Shown here piece by piece: positions 8,799 through 19,455 of a stretch of DNA of 50,677 bases. The translations under genes and the position numbers were made by a program. Below the pieces are notes generated by a model that did not search any database, was not told the DNA's origin, and saw only the letters and a list, made by a program, of their open reading frames with translations. Origin of the DNA: Duganella sp. Root1480D1. Its GTDB lineage: Bacteria > Pseudomonadota > Gammaproteobacteria > Burkholderiales > Burkholderiaceae_D. How positions within the stretch are numbered: position 1 is the first letter of the stretch; each line of letters begins with the position of its first letter. Where the stretch lies: NCBI RefSeq assembly GCF_001427305.1, contig NZ_LMFZ01000018.1, forward strand, positions 1 to 50,677, in the 5' to 3' direction.

Positions 8799-9248
8799 CT
8801 ATTGCGGCGCAGGTGCTGTACCAGGCGCGGGAGCCGCCGGGGTAGCCTCCGCATCGAAGCGCATCTTCGACTTCTTGCTCTCCGCCGTGTAAGTCCCGAG
8901 CCTGGTCCCGGAGGCGGTGGTGTTGCCGCCTTCGGAGACCAGGGTGCAGCCCTGGGTCTCCACCTGCCAGACGTATTTGCCGGCGCGCAGGCTCCAGACG
9001 TTATCGCCGCTGGCGAACAGTTCGAATTCCAATCCTTCCAGAGGCATCTCGCCCAAAGGAATGGCGCGCTGGCAATCCGGCAGGCGCGCAGCCATCAGCG
9101 TGTACTGCGCATCTTCCTTCCAGAAAAACTCCTGCTGCCGGCGCACGGTCAGCGTGTGTTCGCGCGTGCCATCCGCATAGAAGGTTGCGGAATCATTAAC
9201 GCAGCCAGCCAGCAAAAACAGCGGCACCACAGTCAGGATCTTGCGCAT
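8799..9248 (-). CDS. Small lipoprotein of unknown function
   Basis: A 149-residue protein. The ATG at 9248 gives a classic lipoprotein signal (MRKILTVVPLFLLAGC) with the lipobox LAGC and the lipidated cysteine at residue 16; longer forms bury this signal. Two further cysteines (in LPDCQRA and TQGCTLV) could form a disulfide in the periplasm. The tail is Ala/Pro-rich. It faces the signalling operon across a 115-bp divergent gap and converges with the oxidoreductase gene 6 bp away. Family not recognised. Confidence 0.8.
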   Translation of the reverse strand: MRKILTVVPLFLLAGCVNDSATFYADGTREHTLTVRRQQEFFWKEDAQYTLMAARLPDCQRAIPLGEMPLEGLEFELFASGDNVWSLRAGKYVWQVETQGCTLVSEGGNTTASGTRLGTYTAESKKSKMRFDAEATPAAPAPGTAPAPQ

Positions 9249-9363
9249 TGGGCGATAGGCAGTGATTGGTTTGAAAGCAATTATAGCCCCCGCGCACGAT
9301 TGCCGCGCAAGCTCCGCCGTAGGGGTACACTGGGATATTCCCGATGACTGTCCGACCATTTCA

Positions 9364-12300
9364 ATGCAAAGAAGTTCGACCATCGATGACCAAGGGTTTC
9401 GCCGCATCCTGAACCGCAACGTGAAGGTCCCCCTGCTTGGCGGGATTGTTGCTGCCGGCATTTTCGTCGTGCTGTTCGCCTACCTGATGAGTACCTGGAG
9501 CGCGGTGGAATCCACCGAGCGCGCGATCGGCAACGCGCAGGAATTGCGCAAGCTGGCGGTCGATATGGAAAGCGGCATGCGCGGCTTCCTGCTGACGGGC
9601 GATGAAGCCTACCTCACTCCCTACATCGCCGCGCGGCCGCGTTTTGACGCATCCGCCGAATCGCTGCGCGAACTGGTGGAGGACGACACCACCCAGGTCG
9701 AGCGCCTGCGCCAGATCCGCGCCCAGCACCAGGCGTGGCTCAAGGCTGCGGACGAGATGGTCGCGGCGCGCCGCCAGCAGGGCGATTACCTCGGCATGAT
9801 GCGCGCTGGCGCTGGCAGGGCGGCGCTGGACGACTTGCGCGAGCAATTCCGCACGTTCATTGCGCATGAAGAGCGCCAGCGCGCCAATCGCGGCGAAGCG
9901 GTACGCGTGGTGGGATTCTGGACGGTGGCGATCTTCCTCGCCGTCAGCCTTGCGGTAAGCAGCCTGCTGGCCTGGCTGGGGCGGCGCGACTTGCTGCGGC
10001 TGTCGGCGGTGTATCGCGACGCGCTGCAGGAGCAGCACACGCATGCCTACCAGTTACAGCACCAGGCCTGGCTGCGCGAGGGCCAGAGCCAGTTGGCCGA
10101 GCAGGGCATCGGGCAGATGGCCTTGCCGATGTTGTGTTCGACGCTGCTGGCGTTCATGGCGCGCTACCTGGACGTGGCAGTGGCTTCGTTCTACGTGGTG
10201 ATGCCGGATGGCTCGCTGCAGCGCACGGCTGCTTATGGCTTCAGCCAGGAAGATGAAGCCAAGGGCCGGCAGTTGATGCCGGGCGAAGGGCTGGTTGGCC
10301 AGGCCGCGCGCACGCGGCGTGCGGTCCATATGACACAGCTGCCGGCAGGCTATATTAAAGTGTCTTCATCGCTGGGCGACGGCATGCCGCAGCAAATCGT
10401 GTTGATGCCGGTGCATAGCGATGGCCGGGTGAATGGCGTGGTGGAATTGGGCTTTCTGCGCGAGGCCGGGCGGCGCGAGCTGGATTTCCTTGAGCTGGTG
10501 GCGGGCAACGTCGGCATGGCGATCGAGGCGACGGTGGCGCGCCAGCGTCTGGCCGAGGTGCTGGCGGAAACGCAGTCGCTGAACGAGGAGCTGCAGGTGC
10601 AGCAGGAAGAGCTGCGCACCGCCAACGAGGAGCTGGAAGAGCAGTCGCGTGTGCTGGAGCGTTCGCAAGCCAGCCTGGAAACGCAGAAAGTGGAGCTGGA
10701 ACAGAGCAACGCAAAGCTGGCGACACAGGCCGAAATGCTGGACCAGCGCAATGCCGCCCTCGCTGCGGCGCGAGTCGACGTTGAGGCACGGGCGCGCGAC
10801 CTGGAGCGCGCCAGCGAGTACAAGTCGCAATTCCTGGCAAATATGTCGCACGAGCTGCGCACCCCGTTGAACAGCTCCCTGATCCTGGCCAAGCTGCTGG
10901 CCGATAACGCGCAGGGTAACCTCAATGAAGAGCAGGTACGGTTTGCGCAAACCATCTACAACGCCGGCAACGATTTGCTGGCGCTGATCAACGATATCCT
11001 CGATATCTCCAAGGTGGAGGCGGGCAAGCTGGAGCTGGCGCCGGAAGATGTGGCCCTGCAGGCGATGATCGACAACCTGGCAGCGGCCTTCTCGCCGCTG
11101 GCGCAGGAAAAGCAGCTTGAGTTCGTGATCGACCTACTGCCCGGCTTGCCGGAGAAGGTGTATACAGATCGCCAGCGGCTGGAGCAGATCCTGAAGAACC
11201 TGTTATCGAACGCGGTCAAGTTCACCGATCGCGGCAAGGTGATCTTGCGCGTGTCACCTGGCGAGTCGGGCTTGCTGCGCTTTGCGGTGATCGACACCGG
11301 CGTTGGCGTTCGCGCAGAGCAGCAGGGTGCGATTTTTGATGCCTTCCAGCAGGGCGATGGCACGCCGAGCCGGCGCTTTGGCGGCACCGGCCTGGGATTG
11401 TCGATTTCGCGCGACCTGGCACGCTTGCTGGGCGGTGAGGTCGAGGTGTCCAGCATTGAAGGACAGGGCAGCACGTTCACCCTGTTGTTGCCGACGCAGT
11501 GGGCAGCCGCAGCTCCGCAAGACGAGGCTTCAACCATTGCGCCAGCCTCCACCCCGCCCGAGGTTCAGCAGGCATCGCCCACCGGCGGCGTGGCGCCTGT
11601 CACGGCCCCGGCAGCCACCGAAGGCGCGAGCGCCATGCAACGTCCCTTCGACGACGACCGCGGCGCCACCCCGCCGCCAGACCGCAAAGTCCTCATCATC
11701 GAAGATGACCCCGCCTTCGCCCGCATCCTGTACGACCTGGCACATGAAGCCAACTACCGCGCCCTGGTCGCCTTCACCGCCGAAGAGGGCCTGCAGCTGG
11801 CCGAAGAACACCAGCCGCAAGCCGTGATGCTCGACATCCGCCTGCCCGACCGCTCCGGCCTGTCGGTGCTGCAGATGTTGAAGGACAACCCGCAAACCCG
11901 TCACATCCCCGTGCACGTGATCAGCGCCACCGAAAGCGGCGAAGCGGCCCTGCACCTGGGTGCCATCGGCTACGTTCGCAAGCCGGCCGGGCGCGAGCAA
12001 CTGCTGGCTGTCTTCGACCGCCTGGAGCGCCGCTTCACGCAAAAGATCAAGCACATCCTGCTGGTGGAAGACGACGAACGCCAGCGCGAAAGCATGGTCA
12101 AGCTGATCGAGGACGGAGACATTGCCATTACGCCGGTGGCCAGCGGCGCAGAAGCGCTGCAACAGCTCCGCTCCACCATCTTCGACTGCATGGTAATGGA
12201 CCTGAAGCTGCCTGACATGCAGGGCAGTGAACTGCTGCAACAGATGTCGCAGCAGGAGATCGCCAGCTTCCCGCCGGTGATTGTCTATACTGGACGTAGC

Positions 12301-12864
12301 ATGACGCGCGCGGAAGAAGCCGAGCTGTCGAAGTACTCGCGCTCCATCATCATCAAAGGCGCCCGTTCGCCGGAGCGCTTGCTGGATGAGGTGACGCTGT
12401 TCCTGCACAAGGTCGAGTCCCAGCTCTCCAGCGAACGCCAGAGCATGCTGAAGGCAGTACGCAGCCGCGACCGCGTGTTCGAAGGCCGCCGCATCCTGCT
12501 GGTGGACGACGACGTGCGCAACATTTTCGCCCTGACCAGCGCGATTGAGCAAAAGGGAGCCCTGGTGGAAATCGCCCGCAATGGCCACGAAGCCCTCGAC
12601 AAGCTCGATGCCGTGCCCGACATCGACCTGGTGCTGATGGACATCATGATGCCCGGCATGGATGGGCTGGAAGCCACGCGCCGCCTGCGCGCCGACCCGC
12701 GTTTCACCCGCCTGCCCGTCATCGCGATCACCGCCAAGGCCATGAAGGACGACCAGGAGCAATGCCTGGCCGCCGGCGCCAACGACTACCTGGCTAAACC
12801 GATCGACTTGTCCCGCCTGTACTCGCTGCTGAGGGTGTGGATGCCGGCCATGGATACAGTGTGA
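9364..12864 (+). CDS. Hybrid sensor histidine kinase, CHASE3-GAF-HisKA-HATPase-REC-REC-REC
   Basis: This 1166-residue membrane kinase starts at the ATG 9364; an in-frame ATG at 9262 adds 34 unlikely residues. Order: TM helix about 22-43, CHASE3-type extracytoplasmic helical domain about 45-180, TM helix about 182-205, GAF about 245-400, long Gln/Glu coiled coil 400-485, HisKA with phospho-acceptor H496 in SHELRTPLN, ATPase domain (NLLSNAVKF near 612, DTGVG near 643, GGTGLGLS near 672), then three receivers with Asp 824, 946 and 1093. An Ala/Pro-rich linker joins kinase and receivers. The next gene, cheR, starts inside its stop codon. Known relatives of this layout act in phosphorelays that branch to several receivers. 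The input signal is unknown. Confidence 0.93.
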   Translation: MQRSSTIDDQGFRRILNRNVKVPLLGGIVAAGIFVVLFAYLMSTWSAVESTERAIGNAQELRKLAVDMESGMRGFLLTGDEAYLTPYIAARPRFDASAESLRELVEDDTTQVERLRQIRAQHQAWLKAADEMVAARRQQGDYLGMMRAGAGRAALDDLREQFRTFIAHEERQRANRGEAVRVVGFWTVAIFLAVSLAVSSLLAWLGRRDLLRLSAVYRDALQEQHTHAYQLQHQAWLREGQSQLAEQGIGQMALPMLCSTLLAFMARYLDVAVASFYVVMPDGSLQRTAAYGFSQEDEAKGRQLMPGEGLVGQAARTRRAVHMTQLPAGYIKVSSSLGDGMPQQIVLMPVHSDGRVNGVVELGFLREAGRRELDFLELVAGNVGMAIEATVARQRLAEVLAETQSLNEELQVQQEELRTANEELEEQSRVLERSQASLETQKVELEQSNAKLATQAEMLDQRNAALAAARVDVEARARDLERASEYKSQFLANMSHELRTPLNSSLILAKLLADNAQGNLNEEQVRFAQTIYNAGNDLLALINDILDISKVEAGKLELAPEDVALQAMIDNLAAAFSPLAQEKQLEFVIDLLPGLPEKVYTDRQRLEQILKNLLSNAVKFTDRGKVILRVSPGESGLLRFAVIDTGVGVRAEQQGAIFDAFQQGDGTPSRRFGGTGLGLSISRDLARLLGGEVEVSSIEGQGSTFTLLLPTQWAAAAPQDEASTIAPASTPPEVQQASPTGGVAPVTAPAATEGASAMQRPFDDDRGATPPPDRKVLIIEDDPAFARILYDLAHEANYRALVAFTAEEGLQLAEEHQPQAVMLDIRLPDRSGLSVLQMLKDNPQTRHIPVHVISATESGEAALHLGAIGYVRKPAGREQLLAVFDRLERRFTQKIKHILLVEDDERQRESMVKLIEDGDIAITPVASGAEALQQLRSTIFDCMVMDLKLPDMQGSELLQQMSQQEIASFPPVIVYTGRSMTRAEEAELSKYSRSIIIKGARSPERLLDEVTLFLHKVESQLSSERQSMLKAVRSRDRVFEGRRILLVDDDVRNIFALTSAIEQKGALVEIARNGHEALDKLDAVPDIDLVLMDIMMPGMDGLEATRRLRADPRFTRLPVIAITAKAMKDDQEQCLAAGANDYLAKPIDLSRLYSLLRVWMPAMDTV

Positions 12865-13694
12865 TGAGCGACGGCGCGCAAATCAGCAGTATCGAAATCG
12901 AACTGCGCATGCTGATGGAAGCGATCTTCCTGCGCTACAGCTACGACTTCCGCGACTACACCGGCGCGTCGCAGAAACGCCGCGTGCTGCACGCCATGAA
13001 CGAGATGGGCTGCACCACCGTCTCGCAACTGCAATCGCGCGTGCTGCATGAACCAAACGCCTTCAGTCAGCTGCTGCAATACCTGACCATCCCCGTCACG
13101 GAAATGTTCCGCGACCCGACTTACTACGTCGGCTTGCGCGAGCACGTCATGCCGGTGCTGGGCACCTATCCTTCGCTGAAGATCTGGGTGGCAGGTTGCA
13201 GTACCGGCGAGGAAGTGTATTCGCTCGCCATCCTGCTGAAGGAAGAAGGCCTGCTGGAGCGCAGCATCATCTACGCCACCGACATCAATCCGCAATCGCT
13301 GGAAAAAGCCAAGAAGGGCGTTTTCCCGCTGGAGAGCATGCGTAACTACACGGCCAACTACCAGGCGGCCGGCGGCAAGCACGCCTTCTCCGACTACTAC
13401 ACGGCTGCCTACAACGCCGCCCTGTTCGACCGCTCGCTGTGCGAGAACGTCACGTTCGCCGACCATAGCCTGGCCACCGATTCGGTGTTCGCCGAAACCC
13501 AATTCATCAGCTGTCGCAACGTGATGATCTACTTCAACAAGAGGCTGCAGGAGCGGGCACTGGGGCTGTTCCACGAGTCCTTATGCCACCGCGGCTTCCT
13601 GGGCCTGGGGAGCAAGGAGAGCATCGATTTCTCGTCCTACGGCCCGAAATTCGAAGTGCTCGCCAAGCGCGATCGCCTGTTCAGGAAAAAATAA
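12864..13694 (+). CDS. CheR-type protein-glutamate methyltransferase
   Basis: A 276-residue CheR: N-terminal helical domain, then a SAM-binding domain with motif AGCSTGEEVYSLA, and the conserved ISCRNVMIYF late motif. Chemotactic CheR enzymes methylate receptor glutamates with SAM. No methyl-accepting protein gene is nearby, so the substrate is unclear; the coiled coil of the hybrid kinase is a conceivable target (inference). The start overlaps the kinase stop (TGATG) and the stop overlaps the next start (TAATG), so translation is coupled. Confidence 0.94.
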   Translation: MSDGAQISSIEIELRMLMEAIFLRYSYDFRDYTGASQKRRVLHAMNEMGCTTVSQLQSRVLHEPNAFSQLLQYLTIPVTEMFRDPTYYVGLREHVMPVLGTYPSLKIWVAGCSTGEEVYSLAILLKEEGLLERSIIYATDINPQSLEKAKKGVFPLESMRNYTANYQAAGGKHAFSDYYTAAYNAALFDRSLCENVTFADHSLATDSVFAETQFISCRNVMIYFNKRLQERALGLFHESLCHRGFLGLGSKESIDFSSYGPKFEVLAKRDRLFRKK

Positions 13695-14299
13695 TGCAAA
13701 CCGACCCGTCGTTGGAAATGGCTGTGCAAGGCCGCACCACGGAGGCGGTCGTTATCGGTGCATCGGCCGGCGGTGTGAATGCGTTGTTGCAGGTGCTGCC
13801 GGCACTGCCACGCGGTTACCGCTTACCGATAGTGGTGGTTCTGCATGTAAGAAGTGGTAGGCACAACCAGCTGGTGGACGTGTTCCAGCAAAGGGTGCAA
13901 GTGCCGGTGCGTGAAGCGGGCGACAAGGATGACATCATTCCGGGTACCCTGTATTTTGCGCCAGCCGGTTACCACTTGTTGCTGGAAAGTGAACACAGCT
14001 TTTCACTGAGCTGCGACGCACCGGTGCACTTTGCCCGTCCCGCAATCGACATTACCATGGAAACAGCGGCGGATGTTTTTGGAGCCAACATGGCCGGCAT
14101 CCTGCTCACTGGCGCCAATAACGACGGCGCAGAAGGCATGGCCGCCATCGGCAGGGGGGGCGGACTGACGGTGGTGCAGGACCCGCAGGAAGCCAATGTC
14201 GGCGTGATGCCGCTGGAAGCGATCCGGGTGCGCCCGCCCGACCTGATACTGCCGCTGGAGAAAATCAAGCAGCTTTTGCTGATGCTGGAGATGCACTGA
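13694..14299 (+). CDS. CheB methylesterase domain protein without receiver
   Basis: A 201-residue protein consisting only of the CheB catalytic domain. The Ser-His-Asp triad is visible as GASAGG, VVVLHVRSG and LTGANNDGAEG. The N-terminal receiver that activates ordinary CheB is missing, and there is no room for it because the start is fixed by the overlap with cheR. It would remove methyl groups or deamidate glutamine on the partner that CheR modifies. The start of the next gene overlaps its stop (TGATGG), continuing the coupled operon. Confidence 0.93.
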   Translation: MQTDPSLEMAVQGRTTEAVVIGASAGGVNALLQVLPALPRGYRLPIVVVLHVRSGRHNQLVDVFQQRVQVPVREAGDKDDIIPGTLYFAPAGYHLLLESEHSFSLSCDAPVHFARPAIDITMETAADVFGANMAGILLTGANNDGAEGMAAIGRGGGLTVVQDPQEANVGVMPLEAIRVRPPDLILPLEKIKQLLLMLEMH

Positions 14300-15519
14300 T
14301 GGAACCGACCAATGTCCTGCTGGTAGACGACCTGCCGGAAAACCTGCGCGCGCTGACCGCGCTGGTGCGCGCCGACGATCGCGTGATCTACCAGGCCCGC
14401 ACCGGCGAAGAAGCGCTGGCCTTGTTGCTGGAGCATGAATTCGCCCTCGCCATCGTGGATGTGCAAATGCCCGGCATGGATGGTTTTGAACTGGCGGAGC
14501 TGATGCGCGGCACCGGCAAGACCCGCCACATACCGATCGTGTTCGTGAGCGCCGCCGGCAAGGAACTGAATTACGCCTTCAAAGGCTATGAAGCAGGTGC
14601 GGTGGACTTTCTCTACAAGCCGCTGGATTCGGATGCGGTGAAAAGCAAGGTCAATGTCTTCGTCGACCTGTTCCGCCAAAAGCAGGAAGTGCGGCAGATC
14701 GTGGAGCAGCGCGAAGAAACGGTGCGCGAGCTGAACGCCGTGCAGCAGGAACTGGAGCGCGCGCTGGAAATGCGCGACCAGTTCATGTCCATGGTGGCGC
14801 ACGAACTGCGCACGCCGCTGAACACCCTCTACCTCGAAGCGCAGATGCGCAAGCTGCAGCTCGAGCGCGGCAACATGGACCATTTCGCGCCGGAGCAACT
14901 GGAACGCATGGTGGCGCGCGACATGCGCCAGATTCATGCCATGGTACGCCTGATCGACGACATGCTCGACGTATCGCGCATCCGTGTCGGCAAGCTTTCT
15001 ATCCGCCCCGCACGGGTAGACCTGGAGGCGCTGTTGCAGCGCATCGTCGGCGACCTGTCGCACCACGCCGCCGACATGCAAAGCGAACTGCGGCTGTCGA
15101 TCGTGCAGCCGGTAGCCGGGTGCTGGGATGAATTCCGCGTAGAGCAGGTGATCGTCAACCTGATCAACAATGCCTTGCGCTACGGCGGCGGCAAGCCGGT
15201 CGACGTGCGCCTGCATGTCGACAGCCAGAATGCCCGCATCGAAGTCATCGACCAGGGCGTCGGCATCCCTGAAGAAGTGCAGCCGAAAATCTTCGAACCC
15301 TTCGAGCGCGGGAAAATGGAAGGCATGCCTGCAGGCCTCGGCCTGGGCCTCTACATCTCGCGCCAGCTCGCCGAAGCCCACGGCGGCATGCTTTCGGTCC
15401 GCAGCAAGCCCAATGAAGGCGCCACCTTCATCTTCACGTTGCCGCGCGCCGACGAAATGTCCACGCCGGGAGCGGCCAACTTGACGGACATTTTGCCTTT
15501 GCCAGCGAGTTGTGCCTAG
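14299..15519 (+). CDS. Receiver-histidine kinase fusion (REC-HisKA-HATPase)
   Basis: A 406-residue soluble protein: receiver domain with phospho-acceptor D54 (IVDVQMPGMDGFEL), a coiled-coil link, HisKA with H168 in AHELRTPLN, and a full ATPase domain (NLINNALRYGG, DQGVGIP, GLGLGLYIS). It lacks a sensor and a membrane segment, so its input is probably phosphate from the upstream hybrid kinase to D54. No DNA-binding output gene follows. It is the last gene of the four-gene overlapping signalling operon. Confidence 0.93.
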   Translation: MEPTNVLLVDDLPENLRALTALVRADDRVIYQARTGEEALALLLEHEFALAIVDVQMPGMDGFELAELMRGTGKTRHIPIVFVSAAGKELNYAFKGYEAGAVDFLYKPLDSDAVKSKVNVFVDLFRQKQEVRQIVEQREETVRELNAVQQELERALEMRDQFMSMVAHELRTPLNTLYLEAQMRKLQLERGNMDHFAPEQLERMVARDMRQIHAMVRLIDDMLDVSRIRVGKLSIRPARVDLEALLQRIVGDLSHHAADMQSELRLSIVQPVAGCWDEFRVEQVIVNLINNALRYGGGKPVDVRLHVDSQNARIEVIDQGVGIPEEVQPKIFEPFERGKMEGMPAGLGLGLYISRQLAEAHGGMLSVRSKPNEGATFIFTLPRADEMSTPGAANLTDILPLPASCA

Positions 15520-15528
15520 AATGTCCCT

Positions 15529-15999
15529 ATGAACCGGGACTTGCTCAGCGAACGCAGGGAATGGCTTCTGCGGCGCAATTGCTCATTGTCGCCCCAGCAG
15601 ATGGGGATGGCTTATGCCTTGATGTGCCTGTTCTCGTTTGCGGTGGCAACAGGCTTTGTGATGATCGGCATGTGGCAGGTGCTGTTCTTCACCGTGCTGG
15701 AAATGACGGCCGTGGCAGCGGCCTTCCTCCACTTCGCCCGCCATGCCACGGACTATGAACACATCGTGCTCGCCAACGGCAAGCTGCTGGTGGAGCAGGT
15801 CTCCGCCGGCAAGATGATCGTGACGCAGCTCGAACTGTACTTTCTGCGGCTGCAGATTCCTGCCCGCTACGGCGAGCTGATTCACCTTGAATCGAAAGGC
15901 GTGGCAATCGATATCGGCTACTTCGCCACCGACCCGCGCCGCCGCGCGCTGGCCCAGGAGCTGCGCGCGGAAGTGCAGGGCGGACTTTTCAGCAATTAG
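15529..15999 (+). CDS. DUF2244 integral membrane protein
   Basis: A 156-residue protein with the family opening (REWLLRRNCSLSPQQMGMAYALMC), two membrane helices at about residues 29-72, then a cytoplasmic domain ending in the LAQELRAEVQ region. DUF2244 proteins are widespread in proteobacteria, often near respiratory oxidase genes, but their role is not settled. It starts 9 bp after the receiver-kinase gene and may share its transcript. Its end overlaps the convergent ompW stop by 4 bp. Confidence 0.85.
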   Translation: MNRDLLSERREWLLRRNCSLSPQQMGMAYALMCLFSFAVATGFVMIGMWQVLFFTVLEMTAVAAAFLHFARHATDYEHIVLANGKLLVEQVSAGKMIVTQLELYFLRLQIPARYGELIHLESKGVAIDIGYFATDPRRRALAQELRAEVQGGLFSN

Positions 16000-16598
16000 A
16001 AGCGATAGCCCACGCCAACGCCCAGCAGCACAGGATCAACCTTGACCTTGCTGACCTTGGTGCCGGCGATCATCACGTCGCTGCGGATCTGCACTTTCTT
16101 GATGTCCAGGTTGAGCGACCAGTTCTTGTCCAGCTTGTAGTCCACGCCAGCCTGCAGCGCCAGGCCGAAGCTGTCATGTTCCAGGCTGCCCTGGCCGTCC
16201 AGGATCTTGTTGTTGGAGAAGGTGGTCCAGTTCACGCCCACGCCAACGTAAGGGCTGAATTGCGCGGATGGCGTGAAGTGGTATTGCGCCAGCAGGGTCG
16301 GCGGCAGGTGCTTGAAGGTGCCCACGGATTCGCCGGCGACGTAGACGTCATGCTTCTGCGGGTAGGTCAGCACCAGCTCGGCCGAAATATTCGGGGTGAA
16401 GAAGTAGGAAATATCCACTTCCGGAATGGTCTTGCTGCTGACGGTGATGAGGTCGGACGGGCCCACGCCGGCAATCGGATCGGACTTGTCCGCAGGGTTG
16501 ATGTGCACGGCGCGTGCGCGCACTTGCCAAGGCGTTTCCTGTGCCATTGCACCAAAAGCCACGCCACCCAGGACAACTGCCAAAATCGCTTTCTTCAT
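15996..16598 (-). CDS. ompW: OmpW-family outer membrane beta-barrel protein
   Basis: A 200-residue precursor with signal peptide MKKAILAVVLGGVAFGAMA and a small eight-strand barrel ending in GVGVGYRF (terminal Phe for BAM insertion). The internal landmarks PEVDISYFFTPNISAELVLTYPQ without gaps and LPPTLLAQYHF identify OmpW. The barrel is thought to pass small hydrophobic compounds. A Fnr-type palindrome lies 72 bp before the start codon; OmpW is oxygen-regulated through Fnr in several proteobacteria, which fits. Confidence 0.94.
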   Translation of the reverse strand: MKKAILAVVLGGVAFGAMAQETPWQVRARAVHINPADKSDPIAGVGPSDLITVSSKTIPEVDISYFFTPNISAELVLTYPQKHDVYVAGESVGTFKHLPPTLLAQYHFTPSAQFSPYVGVGVNWTTFSNNKILDGQGSLEHDSFGLALQAGVDYKLDKNWSLNLDIKKVQIRSDVMIAGTKVSKVKVDPVLLGVGVGYRF

Positions 16599-16669
16599 TT
16601 CACTACCTCTTTCGTTTGGTCATTGAGATTTGCTGACTAAAAGTTTATTGATGCGACGCAGCAAAATCT

Positions 16670-16683
16670 TTGACCTAAGTCAA
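16670..16683. promoter_or_regulatory. Candidate Fnr/Anr box
   Basis: TTGAC-CTAA-GTCAA is a perfect palindrome with the spacing of the Fnr consensus TTGAT-N4-ATCAA. It lies 72 bp upstream of ompW and 83 bp upstream of the divergent molybdenum hydroxylase gene. It may therefore control both directions. Sequence match is good; binding is inferred. Confidence 0.6.
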
Positions 16684-16765
16684 AATTGCCCGAACGAACA
16701 CAAGTTAGCTAAAACGAGAGTAAGATTCGCGAATTCACATCCCACCCTATCCCCGGAGGCAGGAA

Positions 16766-17256
<491 letters not shown>

Positions 17257-17260
<4 letters not shown>

Positions 17261-19443
17261 GCGGCATGACTCGTCGTGGCTTCATCGGCCGCTCGCTCGG
17301 CGCCACCGCAGGCCTGATGTTCGGCTTCCACATTCCGTTCGCACAAGCGCAGCAGGCGCCGGCCGCAGCGCCCGCAGACGCGCCCGAAATCAACGCCTGG
17401 GTTGTCGTCAAGCCTGACGACACCATCGTGGTCCGCATCGCCCGCTCCGAAATGGGCCAGGGCACGCTGACCGGCCTGGCGCAATTGGTCGTTGAAGAAC
17501 TGGACGGCGACTGGAGCAAGGTCACCACCGAATACCCATCGCCCGGCCGCCAGCTCGCGCGCAATCGCGTGTGGGGCAGTTTCTCCACCGGCGGCAGCCG
17601 CGGCGTGCGCGAATCGCATGAATACGTCCGCAAAGGCGGCGCCGCAGCCCGCACGATGCTGGTGCAAGCCGCAGCCACCCAATGGGGCGTGCCCGCCAAT
17701 GAATGCGTGGCCGCGAAAAGCGTGATCACCCACACCCCAACCGGCCGCACGCTCACCTACGGCAAGGTCGCCGACGCCGCCGGCAAGCTGCAGGCCCCGG
17801 CCGCCGCCGACATCAAGCTGAAAGACCCCAAAGACTGGAAGCTGGCCGGCAAGCGCCTGGCACGCCTGGATACGGTCGACAAGACCACCGGCAAGCAAAT
17901 CTACGGCATGGACTTCAAGCTGCCCGGCATGCTGAACGCCGCCATCAAGGACTGCCCGGTCTTCGGCGGCAAGGTAAAGAGCTTTGACGCCGCCGCCATC
18001 GCCAACAAGCCCGGCGTGAAGAAAGTGCTGCAGGTTGGCGACAGCGCCGTGGCGGTGATAGCCGACACCTGGTGGCGCGCCCGCAGCGCTCTCGATGCAC
18101 TGCCGATCGAATGGGACAAAGGTCCCAACGCCGGCATGAACAGCAAGGACACCGCCGCCTGGATCAAGGCCGGCCTGGACGCGCCCGAAGCCGCAGTCGG
18201 CAATAGCAACGGCGACACCAAGGCTGCACTGGCCAGCGCGCATCGCAGGATCGAAGCTGTCTACAGCTACCCGCACCAGAATCACGCCACGATGGAGGTG
18301 ATGAACGCCACCGCCGTGTGGACGCCCGAACGCTGCGACGTCTGGACCCCAACCCAAAACGGCGAAGCGGCCCTGGCCGCCACCAGCGAAGCGGCCGGCC
18401 TGCCGCAGGCCAAATGCGACGTGACCAAGCTGCACCTCGGTGGCGGCTTCGGCCGCCGCGGCGCCACGCACGACTGGGTGACCCAGGTCGTGAAGATCGC
18501 CAGGGAAATGCCCGGCACCCCGATCAAATTGATCTGGACCCGCGAAGAAGACATGCAGCACGGCCGCTACCACCCGGTGACCCAATGCAAACTGACCGCA
18601 GGCCTGGACGCAAAAGGCGAGGTGACCGCACTGCACATGCGCATTGCCGGCCAATCGATCCTCGCCGCGCTGTTCCCGCAGAACGTCAAGGACGGCAAGG
18701 ACCCCGCAGTGTTCCAGGGCCTGAACCCGCCCGGCCCGGAAGCCTCGTTCGGCTACACCATCCCGAACCTGCTGATCGACCACGCCATGCGCAACCCCGC
18801 CGTACCGCCAGGTTTCTGGCGCGGCGTGAACCTGAACCAGAACGCGATCTACGTCGAATGCTTCCTCGACGAAATCGCACACGCCACCAAGCAGGACCCG
18901 CTGGCCCTGCGCCGCAAGCTGATGAAGGACAGCCCGAAACACCTGGCAGTTCTCAACGCAGTGGCAGAAAAAGCCGGCTGGTCCAAGCCGCCGAAAAAAG
19001 GCATTTACCGCGGCATCGCCCAGACAATGGGCTTCGGCAGCTACGTCGCCGCCGTGGCAGAAGTCTCGGTCAGCAAGGACGGCAAGTTGAAGATCCACCG
19101 CATCGTCGCCGCCACCGACCCAGGCCACGCCGTGAATCCGCAGCAGATCGAAGCGCAGGTAGAAGGCAGCTTCGTGTACGGCCTGAGCGCAGCGCTATAC
19201 GGCGAAATCACCATCAAGGACGGGGCCGCCGAGCAAACCAACTTCGACACCTACAACGTGCTGAAGATGGACGAAATGCCGAAAGTCGAAACGATCGTCA
19301 TGCCAAGCGGCGGCTTCTGGGGCGGAGTAGGCGAACCAACAATCGCGGTAGCCGCGCCCGCGGTGCTGAACGCCATCTTCGCCGCCACAGGAAAACGCAT
19401 CCGCGACCTCCCGCTCAAAAACCACAGCCTGAAAAAGGCATAA
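17257..19443 (+). CDS. Molybdenum hydroxylase large subunit (isoquinoline 1-oxidoreductase beta type)
   Basis: A 728-residue catalytic subunit of the xanthine oxidase family. The N-terminus is a Tat signal ([18 protein letters not shown]). The cofactor-binding landmark GGGFGRRG is present, and the active-site Glu sits in the C-terminal [13 protein letters not shown]. With the preceding [2Fe-2S] protein it forms a periplasmic hydroxylase of the IorAB/aldehyde dehydrogenase type. No flavin subunit is encoded, so a cytochrome is the likely acceptor; several are encoded directly downstream. The soxX start lies 12 bp after its stop, so the operon probably continues into the Sox genes. Confidence 0.92.
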
Positions 19444-19455
19444 GAGAGGCGAGGC

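Noticed and set aside
13969..15381. 470-codon minus-strand frame
   Set aside because: Antisense to CheB and the receiver kinase, no domain pattern.
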